Shown here piece by piece: positions 33,918 to 42,974 of a stretch of 64,000 nt of DNA (within the stretch, counting starts at the first letter, position 1; every line of letters begins with the position of its first letter). The translations under genes were made by a program, and so were the position numbers. Source of the stretch: HKCCE3408 sp039191215 (GTDB lineage: Bacteria; Pseudomonadota; Alphaproteobacteria; Rhodobacterales; Rhodobacteraceae); contig JBCCXT010000014.1 of the NCBI GenBank assembly GCA_039191215.1, positions 1 to 64,000 of the forward strand, given 5' to 3'. The notes beneath the pieces are model-generated. The model had not been told where the DNA came from and did no database searches. It saw only the letters and a program-made list of their open reading frames with translations.

Positions 33918-34556
33918 TTATCCGTAGCTACGGCGCGGCGCATGGAGATGGGCGACCGAGCCCAGCTCCACCGCGTTGTAAAGCTCAATGACATGGGCAT
34001 TGACCAAGCGCACGCAGCCCGACGAGGCGGATGTGCCGATTGACCAGGGCTGTGGCGTACCGTGGATGCGCAGATAGCTATCGCGGCTGCCGCGATAGAG
34101 GTAGAGCGCGCGCGCACCGAGGGGGTTGTCGGGCCCGCCCGGCACACCGTCTGCGAATTGCGCGTAAACATGCGGCTCGCGCGCGATCATATTGGCCGTG
34201 GGCGTCCAGGAGGGCCATTCCTCCCGCCGCCGGATCGTGTAAACGCCGGGGCTTTGCAGACCGATCCGGCCCACCGCCACGCCGTACCGCATTGCCGTGC
34301 CGTCAGAGCCAATGTGATAGAGGTATTTCGCCACCGGATCGACATGGATGTCACCGGCGCTCAACCCGCCGCGATGTTCCACCTGCGTCGGCAAAAAGCG
34401 GTCGTGGATGCCCCAAGGATTGTTGCCCAACCGCTCCGGCTGGGTGACATCCTCGTCGAAGGTAACCGCGTCCTGCGCGCGCGCGATCCCGGTTGAGGAA
34501 AACAGCGCACCAAGCGTGACGACGCCCGTGGCGATGAAATGACGGCGGGTCAACAT
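33918..34556 (-). CDS. L,D-transpeptidase (YkuD) with Tat signal
   Basis: A 212-residue protein. It begins with a Tat-type signal (LTRRHFIATGVVTLGALF) cut near ARA-QD. A YkuD domain follows, with H165 in YLRIHGTPQPW and C181 in SSGCVRLVNAHV. It makes 3-3 peptidoglycan cross-links or attaches proteins to the wall in the periplasm. The start is the ATG before the RR motif; 27 open codons upstream are unlikely. It is convergent with the peroxiredoxin gene, only nine bases apart. Confidence 0.92.
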   Translation of the reverse strand: MLTRRHFIATGVVTLGALFSSTGIARAQDAVTFDEDVTQPERLGNNPWGIHDRFLPTQVEHRGGLSAGDIHVDPVAKYLYHIGSDGTAMRYGVAVGRIGLQSPGVYTIRRREEWPSWTPTANMIAREPHVYAQFADGVPGGPDNPLGARALYLYRGSRDSYLRIHGTPQPWSIGTSASSGCVRLVNAHVIELYNAVELGSVAHLHAPRRSYG

Positions 34557-34753
34557 GGGACCGATTCCAGGCAGCAATTCTTGTTGGTAAACCTGTGCAC
34601 GGGAAAAATGGGTCCTAGCAAGGCATTGATGGCTCACAATTTAGTCAGCGACTTCCGAGCAACAGAATCCGCAGGTCATTTCGCAAATGAATAGCTAAAC
34701 ACTATCAAATAGATAGCGCTTGGCGGTTCTTTCCTTTCAGAGGGCGTGGCGAT

Positions 34754-35455
34754 TTAGGCCGCGTCCGGGTCCAAAAGCCCGGCCCGGAAGACCGCGCCCG
34801 CCGCCACAGCGCCCAGAATCGGGGCAACAATGAACAACCAAAGCTGTGCCAGTGCTGTTCCGCCCACAAAGATCGCCGGGCCGATAGAGCGGGCCGGATT
34901 GACCGAGACGCCGGTGACCTTGATGCCCACCAAGTGGATCACGACCAGTGCCAGACCGATCGCCAAACCGGCAAAACCGGGGCTGGCAGCAGGGCCGGTT
35001 GCACCCAGGATGACAACCAAAAAGAGGAAGGTTGCCACAACCTCAAACAGGAAGGCCGCGCCAAGCGAATACTCGCCCAGATAGCCCGCGCCCCAGCCGT
35101 TTTGGCCCAGACCCTGGCTAACGACGTCGTATCCGGCACCCTGGCCAGTGACGATTAGTGTCAGAACTAGCGCAGCCACGATGGCACCGGCAATCTGCGC
35201 CAGGATGTAGATGGGGGCCTGCGCGGCGGGCAGACGTCCCGCAACAATCGCCCCAAGAGTGACCGCGGGATTGATGTGGCAGCCGGAGACGGGCCCGATG
35301 CCATAGGCCATCCCGATCAGTGCGAGCCCGAAAGCGAAGCTGATCCCAGTTAAACCAATCCCGGTCATACCGTCCGCCCCGGTGATCACGGCTGCCCCGC
35401 ATCCCAACAAGACCAGCGTGAATGTTCCAATAAACTCCGCCAATGCAATTTTCAT
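34754..35455 (-). CDS. aqpZ: Aquaporin Z-like water channel
   Basis: A 233-residue MIP channel with six hydrophobic helices and both NPA boxes (N62 in HINPAVTLG, N186 in SVNPARSIGPA). The selectivity-filter His174 and Arg189 agree with E. coli AqpZ. At the position of Thr183 there is Val, and the residue before the SVNPARS box is therefore non-polar. It conducts water in the inner membrane. GAGGAC upstream of MKIALAEF sets the start. Confidence 0.92.
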   Translation of the reverse strand: MKIALAEFIGTFTLVLLGCGAAVITGADGMTGIGLTGISFAFGLALIGMAYGIGPVSGCHINPAVTLGAIVAGRLPAAQAPIYILAQIAGAIVAALVLTLIVTGQGAGYDVVSQGLGQNGWGAGYLGEYSLGAAFLFEVVATFLFLVVILGATGPAASPGFAGLAIGLALVVIHLVGIKVTGVSVNPARSIGPAIFVGGTALAQLWLFIVAPILGAVAAGAVFRAGLLDPDAA

Positions 35456-35571
35456 AGATTTGTCCTCACCCGTGTAAATTCGACACCCGGCGTAGGGTGA
35501 ACATGAGACGGGTCCGGCTGAAAAGGGGAAGTCTTTGCCCGCGCTCCCCACATCTGAGAGCTAAAGCCGTG

Positions 35572-36393
35572 TCAGGCCGCGTCCAACTGATCCTGGCCGC
35601 AAACCCGATTGCGACCGTCGTTTTTCGCCTGGTAGAGGCACAGATCGGCTCTGTGCAGCAAATCGCGGCCAACTTCCCCTTTCGAAAGCTCCGCCGCACC
35701 GACACTGGCCGTGATCGATAACCGACCCTCGGGCGAGGTCACGGGCATGCTCTCCAAGGCCGCGCGAAATTGCTCGGCAATAAAAACTGCATCGTCAAAT
35801 TCACAATCGGGCATCAGGACGACAAACTCTTCACCGCCATAGCGGCCCACCAGATCGCCCGAGCGCATGCTCTGGCCTAAAATATTGCCTGTTGCTTGGA
35901 TGGCCAAATCGCCGATCGCGTGGCCATAGGTGTCGTTGACCGATTTGAAATGGTCGATGTCGGCCATCAAGGCGACGAGCGGGCGCTCGGTCAATTGCGC
36001 GCGCGCCACAAGATGATCAAGCGCCTCATCAATCCCGCGCCTGTTGGTCAGCCCGGTCAGCGCGTCGGTCCGGCTTTCCTGTCGAAGCTCATCGGTGTGT
36101 AGCAGCGCCGAGACCGTGGACAGGCTGAGATAGGCAAACAGCAGAATGGAGACGCCACCGCCCAGAAACAGGAACCGGCCCATCCAATTGTGAATGGGAT
36201 TGGGGTATTCCGGCGGCGAAACCAAAAATCCCAGATAAGACAGGATAAGTAAGGCCATCAAAACCATGGTCAGCTTCCACGTGCGGGAATGCACGGTGCC
36301 GCGCAGAAGTTGCGCGACGCGGTAGAGCGGGACAACGCCGATCATCGCGAGCAACGTCCCAACCGCAATTGCTATGCCATTGCCAAAAGCCAC
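35572..36393 (-). CDS. Membrane-bound diguanylate cyclase (GGDEF)
   Basis: A 273-residue protein with three hydrophobic segments in the first 95 residues and then a GGDEF domain (about 103-265). The active site is GGEEF (186-190), preceded by FKSVNDTYGHAIGD. An RxxD inhibitory site, RSGD (177-180), sits exactly five residues before GGEEF, so product inhibition is likely. It makes cyclic di-GMP from GTP. No EAL domain or operon partner is present. Confidence 0.92.
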   Translation of the reverse strand: MAFGNGIAIAVGTLLAMIGVVPLYRVAQLLRGTVHSRTWKLTMVLMALLILSYLGFLVSPPEYPNPIHNWMGRFLFLGGGVSILLFAYLSLSTVSALLHTDELRQESRTDALTGLTNRRGIDEALDHLVARAQLTERPLVALMADIDHFKSVNDTYGHAIGDLAIQATGNILGQSMRSGDLVGRYGGEEFVVLMPDCEFDDAVFIAEQFRAALESMPVTSPEGRLSITASVGAAELSKGEVGRDLLHRADLCLYQAKNDGRNRVCGQDQLDAA

Positions 36394-36473
36394 AGGCCTT
36401 ACATGGCGTTCGCAAGCCAGGCTGTCAGTTGACCAAACGTATAGTAAGGGGCTTGTTTAGCTAAAAATAATGG

Positions 36474-36501
36474 AAAAATCCCGCGACCGGCGGCCGCGGG
36501 A
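36474..36501 (-). terminator. Intrinsic terminator after pnp
   Basis: Read on the minus strand, TCCCGCG and CGCGGGA form a 7-bp stem around a nine-base loop, followed by TTTTT. It lies about 28 bases after the pnp stop. Confidence 0.85.
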
Positions 36502-36528
36502 CCCTTTCCTTAGATCGTCTGAGCGGGC

Positions 36529-38661
36529 TCATTCGGCTGCCGCTTCCTTCTCGATCTCCTTGCCGCTTTCCTGGTCGACCATCTTCATCGCCAGGCGAAC
36601 CTTGCCGCGATCGTCAAAGCCCAACAGCTTGACCCAAACCTCTTGGCCTTCTTTGAGGACATCGGAGGGGTGATTTAGCCGGCGGTTCTCGATCTGGCTG
36701 ACATGAACCAAACCATCCCGCTTGCCGAAGAAATTCACGAAGGCGCCGAAATCGACGATCTTCACGACCTTGCCTTTGTAGATCTGGCCTTCCTCGGGCT
36801 CAGCGACGATCGAGTGGATCATATCATAGGCTTTCTGGATGGCCTCGCCGTTCGGGCTGGCGATCTTGATGATCCCGTCATCGTTGATGTCGACCTTGGC
36901 GCCGGATGTCTCGACGATCTCACGGATGACCTTGCCGCCAGAGCCGATGACCTCGCGGATTTTATCCGTGGGAATCTGCATCGTCTCGATCCGCGGTGCG
37001 TGGATCGAAAACTCACCCGCCTCGGTCAGCGCTTTGGCCATCTCACCCAAGATATGCAATCGGCCTTCTTTGGCCTGCGCCAGGGCTTTTTCCATAATTT
37101 CCGGCGTGATGCCGGCAACCTTGATGTCCATCTGCAGCGATGTGATGCCGTTTTCGGTACCCGCCACTTTGAAGTCCATATCGCCCAGGTGATCTTCGTC
37201 GCCCAGAATATCAGTCAGGATCCCGTAAGAGCCATCGTCTTCGAGGACCAGGCCCATGGCCACACCGGCAACCGGTGCTTTTAGCGGCACGCCGGCATCC
37301 ATCATCGCCAGCGACGAGCCGCAGACCGTGGCCATCGACGACGACCCGTTCGACTCCGTGATCTCAGAGACCAAACGGATCGTGTAGGGAAAATCTGTCG
37401 GCGCCGGCAGAACGGCCTGCAAAGCGCGCCAGGCAAGCTTGCCATGGCCGATCTCACGCCGTCCCGGAGGACCGACACGGCCCGCTTCACCGACCGAATA
37501 GGGCGGGAAGTTGTAATGCAGCAGGAAGTTCGAGCGGAAATTGCCGTGTAGCGCGTCAATGATCTGCTCGTCCTCGCCCGTGCCGAGCGTGGTGATCACC
37601 AGGCCTTGGGTCTCACCGCGGGTGAACAGGGACGATCCATGCGTTCGCGGCAACACGCCCACTTCACTGACAATCGGGCGCACAACATCAAGCGCACGGC
37701 CATCAATCCGGCGGCCGTTTTTGACGACGTCACCGCGCAGAACGGACGATTCGAGCTTTTTGAGCGCGGAGCCCAGATTGGCATCCTCTTGCTCTTCCTC
37801 GCTCAAGCCATCGATGATGGCCTGTTTGGCTGCTGCCACAGCACTGGTGCGTTCCTGCTTGTCCAGAATGGCATAGGCATCGCGCATCGCGGTTTCGCCA
37901 GCAGCCTGCACCTTCGCGAACAGTTCCGAATAATCCGGCGGTTGGAAATCGAACGGCTCTTTGGCGGCCTCTTCGGCGAGGCTGACGATCAGATCGATGA
38001 CCGGCTGTATCTGCTCATGCGCAAATGTGACGGCGCCCAGCATCTCGGCCTCGGAAAGCTCATAGGCTTCCGATTCGACCATCATGACCGCATTTTTTGT
38101 GCCCGCGACCACAAGGTCGAGCCGCTGATCGGGGTTCGACCGCAATTCATGCATGTCGTCGATCGTCGGGTTGAGAACGTATTCGCCATCCTCAAAGCCG
38201 ACACGGGCCCCGGCAATCGGCCCCATAAAGGGCGCACCGGAGATTGTCAGCGCCGCTGACGCGGCAATCATCGCGACGATATCGGGATCGTTGACCAGGT
38301 CATGGCTCAGCACGGTGCACATCACCAGCACTTCATGTTTGAAGCCGGGCACAAAAAGCGGCCGGATCGGGCGGTCAATCAGGCGCGCGGTCAGCGTTTC
38401 TTTTTCGGTCGGCCGTGCCTCACGCTTGAAAAAACCGCCTGGGATCTTCCCGGCGGCGTAATACTTTTCGTTATAGTGAACCGTCAGCGGAAAAAAATCC
38501 TGGCCGGGCTTGGGCTGCTTTGCAAATGTCACATTCGCCATTACGCTGGTCTCTCCTAGCGTGGCGATGACCGAGCCATCTGCCTGGCGCGCGACCTTGC
38601 CGGTTTCCAGAGTGAGGGTTTCTTCGCCCCACTCCATCGATTTCGTTGTTACATTGAACAT
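36529..38661 (-). CDS. pnp: Polyribonucleotide nucleotidyltransferase (PNPase)
   Basis: A full-length 710-residue PNPase. It has two RNase PH-like domains joined by a helical linker; RPIRPLFVPGF lies in the first and RREIGHGKLAWRAL and GSSSMATVCG in the second. A KH domain (EVIGSGGKVIREI) and a C-terminal S1 domain (YKGKVVKIVDFGAFVNF) follow. It degrades RNA phosphorolytically in the degradosome. In most relatives pnp directly follows rpsO; here 3.1 kb with plus-strand genes lie between them. Confidence 0.98.
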   Translation of the reverse strand: MFNVTTKSMEWGEETLTLETGKVARQADGSVIATLGETSVMANVTFAKQPKPGQDFFPLTVHYNEKYYAAGKIPGGFFKREARPTEKETLTARLIDRPIRPLFVPGFKHEVLVMCTVLSHDLVNDPDIVAMIAASAALTISGAPFMGPIAGARVGFEDGEYVLNPTIDDMHELRSNPDQRLDLVVAGTKNAVMMVESEAYELSEAEMLGAVTFAHEQIQPVIDLIVSLAEEAAKEPFDFQPPDYSELFAKVQAAGETAMRDAYAILDKQERTSAVAAAKQAIIDGLSEEEQEDANLGSALKKLESSVLRGDVVKNGRRIDGRALDVVRPIVSEVGVLPRTHGSSLFTRGETQGLVITTLGTGEDEQIIDALHGNFRSNFLLHYNFPPYSVGEAGRVGPPGRREIGHGKLAWRALQAVLPAPTDFPYTIRLVSEITESNGSSSMATVCGSSLAMMDAGVPLKAPVAGVAMGLVLEDDGSYGILTDILGDEDHLGDMDFKVAGTENGITSLQMDIKVAGITPEIMEKALAQAKEGRLHILGEMAKALTEAGEFSIHAPRIETMQIPTDKIREVIGSGGKVIREIVETSGAKVDINDDGIIKIASPNGEAIQKAYDMIHSIVAEPEEGQIYKGKVVKIVDFGAFVNFFGKRDGLVHVSQIENRRLNHPSDVLKEGQEVWVKLLGFDDRGKVRLAMKMVDQESGKEIEKEAAAE

Positions 38662-38835
38662 CTAGCGTATCCTATGAGGGAGCGCTCCCGGGCGTTCCCG
38701 GGTCTCCCATTGCGTTGGCGGCCCCATTGCCGCCGACCCCTGTCTGTATCATCTCATGCGCCGGGGTCTTGGCGTCACGTCTCAGATGCGCGCGGCCTAG
38801 CGGAATTTCCGCAGAATGGGAAGGAACATTGTCGT

Positions 38836-39273
38836 ATGGAAAATCCGGCGGCCGAAAAACCAAAACGACGGGCCCTTTTGTGGCTGTTGGCAGCACTTGG
38901 AACGGTGTTCTTGCTATTGATGGTGGCGCTGTTGGGTCTGGCGTGGATGATCTTTGGCGCTGATCCCTTCGATGGGGCTGAATTCACGCCGGAGGCCTGG
39001 GCCGAGGCCGGACGTCTGAGCCCCGAGGTGCAGTGCGCGCGCGGCCCGTTCGTCCGCTCAATCGAGCGCGATGTCGCCGTGATCGGCCGGCCTGTCGCGG
39101 AGGTCCGGGGCGTGTTGGGGGCTCCGGATCACGAACGCAATTGGGATGGCCGCAGCTGCGACGGCTACTATCTGGGATTTTGCGACGCCTTTTTCGGCAT
39201 CGACCCGGACAGCCTTTTTGTTTGCGTCGATGAGCAAGGTAAGGTGGCAGAGGTTCTTACCTTGCAGCACTAA
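38836..39273 (+). CDS. Small membrane-anchored protein, unknown function
   Basis: A 145-residue protein with a basic N-terminus (EKPKRRALLW), one membrane helix (about 14-38) and a periplasmic part. The latter has four cysteines in pairs (CARGPF.., CDGYYLGFCDAFF, FVCVDEQG), suggesting disulfides. GGAAGGA upstream supports the ATG. No family was recognised. It is divergent from pnp and the first of the plus-strand genes inside the rpsO-pnp interval. Confidence 0.65.
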   Translation: MENPAAEKPKRRALLWLLAALGTVFLLLMVALLGLAWMIFGADPFDGAEFTPEAWAEAGRLSPEVQCARGPFVRSIERDVAVIGRPVAEVRGVLGAPDHERNWDGRSCDGYYLGFCDAFFGIDPDSLFVCVDEQGKVAEVLTLQH

Positions 39274-39426
39274 CGCGGCGGCATGTTACACCGATTGTTC
39301 CGCCCGCCAAAACGCTGCCATTAACCGCAGCGCTGCTGCGCAATTTGCGCGCCATCTGAGAAAATCCTTTCAATCGAGACGGGTTCGACCCTAAGCTCCG
39401 ACTACAAAAACGACACATAGGGGCTC

Positions 39427-39458
39427 TGCCCAGGTCGGAAATCTTCAGTTCCTGGGCA
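39427..39458 (+). promoter_or_regulatory. Stem-loop in the leader of the BCCT transporter gene
   Basis: TGCCCAGG and CCTGGGCA form a perfect 8-bp stem with a 16-base loop. It ends 26 bases before the transporter ATG and just before its GGGAGG site. It could be an operator dyad or an RNA leader structure; no known riboswitch was recognised. Confidence 0.45.
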
Positions 39459-39484
39459 CCTCGCACGAACGAGGGAGGTCGTTC

Positions 39485-41095
39485 ATGACAGACGCCAACC
39501 AGACAGAAGACATTTCGGGTTCAGACCCGAACTTTATGGAATACCGAACAGATTTCTATCCGGGACAGGACAATATTCGGCCCTTGGGCCTCGATATCCA
39601 CAACCCGGTTTTCCTCATCTCCAGCGTTATAATCTTCGGCTTCGTGATCCTGGCGCTGGCCAATCAGGCGGCAACGGCAGAGTTCTTCGGCTGGCTTCGG
39701 CCCTGGCTGACCAGCACTTTTGACTGGTTCCTGGTCATGTCGGTCAATCTGATCACGCTCTTTTGCCTCGTCCTGATCGTCTTGCCCGTGGGCTCGGTCA
39801 GGATCGGCGGCCAAGATGCCAAACCGGATTACTCGTATGCCGGCTGGATTGCGATGATGTTCGCCGCGGGCATCGGCATTGGCCTTTTGTTCTTCGGTGT
39901 GTTGGAGCCGGTCTATTACAACTTCTCCGAGGGCGGCAACGCCGCGCCATTGGGCCGCGATGCAACACTTCCGGGCAACGAATATGTCGGCGTCGTCGGC
40001 ACCATACACCATTGGGGACTTGAAGGCTGGGCGATCTACGCCGCCGTTGGCCTGAGTCTTGCGATCTTTTGCTACAATCTCGGCTTGCCGCTGACCTTGC
40101 GCTCGGCCTTCTATCCTTTGTTGGGAGAGCGTGTTTGGGGCTGGTGGGGCCATATCATCGACACACTGGCCGTCTTTGCGACGCTTTTCGGGCTGACCAC
40201 ATCGCTTGGCCTGGGTGCGCAGCAGGTGGCCGCGGGCCTTAACGAGATCTTCGGGATCGAGCCGTCGAACACGGTCACCGTTGTGCTGATCGTCGGCATC
40301 ACCCTGATCGCTTTGGGCTCGGTCCTCTTGGGCATGGACAAAGGCGTCAAACGGCTTTCAGAGATCAACATGGTCATGGCCGTTTGCCTGTTCCTCTTTG
40401 TGATCGGCGTGACCGGTGTGGGCGTGGCAATCTCGCGCTATGCCAATGTCATGGTCGACTACATCGTGTCGCTGCCGGCGCTTTCGAACCCGTTCGGGCG
40501 TGAAGACACAAGCTTCTTCCATGGCTGGACGACGTTCTACTGGGCCTGGTGGATTGCATGGTCACCCTTTGTCGGCATGTTCATCGCGCGCATCTCAAAA
40601 GGCCGCACAGTGCGGGAGTTTGTGATCTGCGCCTTGCTCGCACCGACTGCCGTCTGCGCCTTGTGGATGTCGACCTTCGGCGGCGCGGCAATCGACATGC
40701 TCAATGCCGGTGGCGCCGAAGGTGTCCGTGCAACGGTGATCGACAGCTATGCGCCGGAAGGTGCTCTCTTTGGCTTCCTCAAAGAGCTGCCGCTTTACAA
40801 CATCGTTGCCCCGATCGCGCTGATCCTGATCGTGATCTTCTTCGTCACCTCGTCTGACAGCGGCAGCCTGGTGATCGACACGATCACCGCAGGCGGTAAG
40901 ATGGACGCACCCGTCGCACAGCGCATCTTCTGGTGTACGCTGGAAGGGCTGGTCGCCATCGCCCTGTTGCTTGGCGGGGGATTGAGCGCATTGCAGGGCG
41001 CGGCGGTGTCGACCGGCATTCCGTTCACCTTCGTGGTGCTCATCATGTGCTACTGTCTGTGGCTGGCACTCCGATCGGAGCGCGCGAAGTTCTGA
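39485..41095 (+). CDS. BCCT-family betaine/choline/carnitine transporter
   Basis: A 536-residue carrier with about twelve membrane helices. The central Trp-rich family signature is present (TTFYWAWWIAWSPFVGMFIA) along with GIGLLFFGVLEPVYY and FFVTSSDSGSLVIDT. The C-terminal tail is very short (about ten residues after the last helix), so it lacks the osmosensing tail of BetP. It imports compatible solutes or sulfonium compounds with Na+ or H+. GGGAGG precedes the ATG. A strong terminator follows. Confidence 0.93.
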   Translation: MTDANQTEDISGSDPNFMEYRTDFYPGQDNIRPLGLDIHNPVFLISSVIIFGFVILALANQAATAEFFGWLRPWLTSTFDWFLVMSVNLITLFCLVLIVLPVGSVRIGGQDAKPDYSYAGWIAMMFAAGIGIGLLFFGVLEPVYYNFSEGGNAAPLGRDATLPGNEYVGVVGTIHHWGLEGWAIYAAVGLSLAIFCYNLGLPLTLRSAFYPLLGERVWGWWGHIIDTLAVFATLFGLTTSLGLGAQQVAAGLNEIFGIEPSNTVTVVLIVGITLIALGSVLLGMDKGVKRLSEINMVMAVCLFLFVIGVTGVGVAISRYANVMVDYIVSLPALSNPFGREDTSFFHGWTTFYWAWWIAWSPFVGMFIARISKGRTVREFVICALLAPTAVCALWMSTFGGAAIDMLNAGGAEGVRATVIDSYAPEGALFGFLKELPLYNIVAPIALILIVIFFVTSSDSGSLVIDTITAGGKMDAPVAQRIFWCTLEGLVAIALLLGGGLSALQGAAVSTGIPFTFVVLIMCYCLWLALRSERAKF

Positions 41096-41105
41096 CCAGA
41101 AACCC

Positions 41106-41134
41106 AAAAGGGCCGCGTTCAGCGGCCCTTTTCT
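41106..41134 (+). terminator. Intrinsic terminator after the BCCT gene
   Basis: AAAAGGGCCGC and GCGGCCCTTTT form an 11-bp perfect stem around GTTCA, starting eleven bases after the stop. The A/T flanks would let it work on either strand. Confidence 0.92.
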
Positions 41135-41400
41135 TGTCAAACTGGGATCGCGCAAACACGCGTCCCTGATTTCCCCAAGCCCCCGCCGTTGTCATCCGCA
41201 CCCGCACCAACCCGGGCGCATAGCCCGGTTTTCTGCCGCAACTGCGGGTATCCCTTACTTTACGGAAACACCCTGATCGAGGAAAACTATCCTCAGATCG
41301 GCGACATCCGATTGCCAGAAGAAGAAGTCAGGCAGCGTGTTGATAATGAAGTTAAAAATTTTCGCGCTGGTGCTGCCATACACCCGGGGATCGGCCGCAG
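41135..41400. other. Intergenic region, no confident gene
   Basis: About 265 bases between the BCCT terminator and the small membrane protein gene. An open frame from a TTG at 41189 begins with FCRNCGYPLLYGN but has no ribosome site and runs out of frame through the next gene, so I do not call it. It presumably holds the promoter of the next gene. Confidence 0.4.
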
Positions 41401-41736
41401 ATGGTTGAGTATCTGGGATATCTTGCTGCCGCTTTGGTGCTGCTACAGACCAGCATGCGGCAGATGCTGGCCTTGCGGGTATTCGCCCTGGCAAGCAACC
41501 TCGTTTTCATCACCTACGGCTATCTGGGCGATCTGGAACCGGTCATGTTTCTGCACCTGATGCTCTTGCCGCTCAACACCTGGCAAATCTGGGCTCTGGT
41601 GCGGCCAGAGCACGCTGAGACACCGATGGCGGCCAACTTGCCGAGCGCACCAGCGCTGCCGGCCTGCCCGCAACCCGACCTCCGGACCGTCAAAGCGCGG
41701 CGTCGCGGCCCCCAACGCATGCGCCGGACCATGTAA
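41401..41736 (+). CDS. Small inner-membrane protein (YgjV/CNMP-linked type)
   Basis: A 111-residue protein with three hydrophobic segments (about 4-18, 25-45 and 48-66) and a polar, Pro/Arg-rich tail. The core reads LGYLAAALVLLQTSMRQMLALR then ASNLVFITYGYL and LHLMLLPLNTWQI. I have seen this pattern in small membrane proteins that also occur fused to cyclic-nucleotide-binding domains. Function unknown. GGGGAT lies about ten bases upstream of the start. Confidence 0.65.
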   Translation: MVEYLGYLAAALVLLQTSMRQMLALRVFALASNLVFITYGYLGDLEPVMFLHLMLLPLNTWQIWALVRPEHAETPMAANLPSAPALPACPQPDLRTVKARRRGPQRMRRTM

Positions 41737-41789
41737 AAGCAGCCCTCAGACATCTCTGAAGGCGCAACTTTTCACGCTTCGAGCAAGTG

Positions 41790-42059
41790 TTAGCGGCGCA
41801 AACCCAGCCGTTCGATCAGGGATTGATAGCGGGCCACATCCTTGGCCTTGAGGTAGTCCAGAAGCTTCCTGCGCTGAGCCACAAGTTTCAGCAATCCGCG
41901 GCGCGAATGGTTATCCTTCGCGTGGGTCTTGAAATGCTCGGTCAGCGTAGCGATACGCGAGCTGAGGATCGCGACCTGGACCTCCGGTGAGCCGGTATCA
42001 CCGTCTTTGGTGGCGTATTCCTTCATCAGGCGGGTCTTGTCTTCGGCGGTAATCGACAT
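41790..42059 (-). CDS. rpsO: Ribosomal protein uS15
   Basis: An 89-residue protein with the S15 signature DTGSPEVQVAILSSRIATLTEHFKTHAKDNHSRRGLL (broken here for length: DTGSPEVQ, HFKTHAKDNHSRRGLL) and the C-terminus YQSLIERLGLRR. It binds 16S rRNA helices 20-22 early in small-subunit assembly. AGGAGA upstream is a strong ribosome site. It stands alone, separated from pnp downstream and truB upstream by opposite-strand genes. Confidence 0.98.
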   Translation of the reverse strand: MSITAEDKTRLMKEYATKDGDTGSPEVQVAILSSRIATLTEHFKTHAKDNHSRRGLLKLVAQRRKLLDYLKAKDVARYQSLIERLGLRR

Positions 42060-42425
42060 CGGGGTCTCCTTTCGAAGCTATGGGTTATGGCGCAAGCCGG
42101 GATGTCGTCCAGCAAGGCCCGTGGAGAAGTGCGCGGTTTAGGGGAGACGGGCTGAAAAGGGAAGACCCCAAATTCCCGCCACAACAGTTAAACTTTTGGA
42201 GATATCGTGCAGCGCGAGCCGCTTGTGTAAACCCTTCGGCAACAGTGCTGGCGACAATATGGTCATACACCGGGTGCTTGCCCAGGTAGTGCCAAAAGGT
42301 ACGCGACCCCGCCACAATCGGCGTGGGCACGTTGCAACCCGCCCAAATCGTAAATCCACCTATACCGCAGCACGGATGATCCATGGATTGTCTGGCGCCC
42401 GGCCCAAGCCTTTGGAGCAGAGGTC
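42060..42425. other. Intergenic region upstream of rpsO, no confident gene
   Basis: About 365 bases between divergent rpsO and the RTX-like gene. Minus-strand open frames here are Cys-, Trp- and Arg-rich without a family pattern. The part next to rpsO should hold its promoter and autoregulatory leader. No clear dyad was found by eye. Confidence 0.4.
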
Positions 42426-42974
42426 ATGCCGTACAGCACCGCCGGAAGAGAAGAGCCCGCACCGCAAAGGTTGCCGGTTAGCCAGGACGAGATGATAAAC
42501 GATTACGGTGTGGTCACCGTAGTCAGTGGTTTTCTGCCCGGCACCGACCGGCTTGTCTTAGATTTTGACGAAGGCGCTGATCTGCCGGAGGTCACGTTCG
42601 ATTTATCGGTGGAGCAAGGCTCGACCGCCGTTATGGGCAACGGGCTATTGATGGTTGTGCTGCGCGGTGCCGCAGGCGTGTCGATCAGTGACATTGAGAT
42701 GCGCCATGTACCGGTCACCTCAACCCCCGTGTTTCCTGCGATGGCCGAGGACCTGCGCGGCGTCAGGACAATCGAGAACTACAATCCGGCCGAGGATGTG
42801 ATTGAGATCGCCTGCGATCCGGCAACGACCGACGAAAGCTCGGTCATGGTCGAAGATTTCCCGGACGGAACAGGGGCCTATATCTTCTTTAACGGCAAAC
42901 CGGTGCTGGCTGTTCGCGGCGCCCAAGGGTTGCGCCCGGCTGATGTCAATCTTGTCCCGCATGAGGTGATCTAG
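42426..42974 (+). CDS. Orphan tandem RTX-adjacent (calcium-toxin-like) module protein
   Basis: A 182-residue acidic protein made of two similar parts. Part one runs from VTVVSGFLPGTDRLVLDFDE to VLRGAAGVSISDIEMRHV. Part two runs from VRTIENYNPAEDVIEIACDP to VLAVRGAQGLRPADVNLVPH. The pattern (I..F.P..D.I.I.., then V....GA.G) is the beta module found next to RTX repeats in rhodobacterial secreted proteins, but no GGxGxDxxx repeats are present. It is possibly secreted by a type I system elsewhere. AGAGGTC precedes the ATG. Confidence 0.65.
   Translation: MPYSTAGREEPAPQRLPVSQDEMINDYGVVTVVSGFLPGTDRLVLDFDEGADLPEVTFDLSVEQGSTAVMGNGLLMVVLRGAAGVSISDIEMRHVPVTSTPVFPAMAEDLRGVRTIENYNPAEDVIEIACDPATTDESSVMVEDFPDGTGAYIFFNGKPVLAVRGAQGLRPADVNLVPHEVI

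Noticed and set aside
41189..41560. Open frame with FCRNCGYPLLYGN at its N-terminus
   Set aside because: No ribosome site; it overlaps the small membrane protein gene in another frame and becomes Cys/Trp-rich there.
42085..42384. Minus-strand frame upstream of rpsO
   Set aside because: Composition is irregular (Cys, Trp, Gly clusters), no start signal, and it occupies the expected rpsO promoter region.
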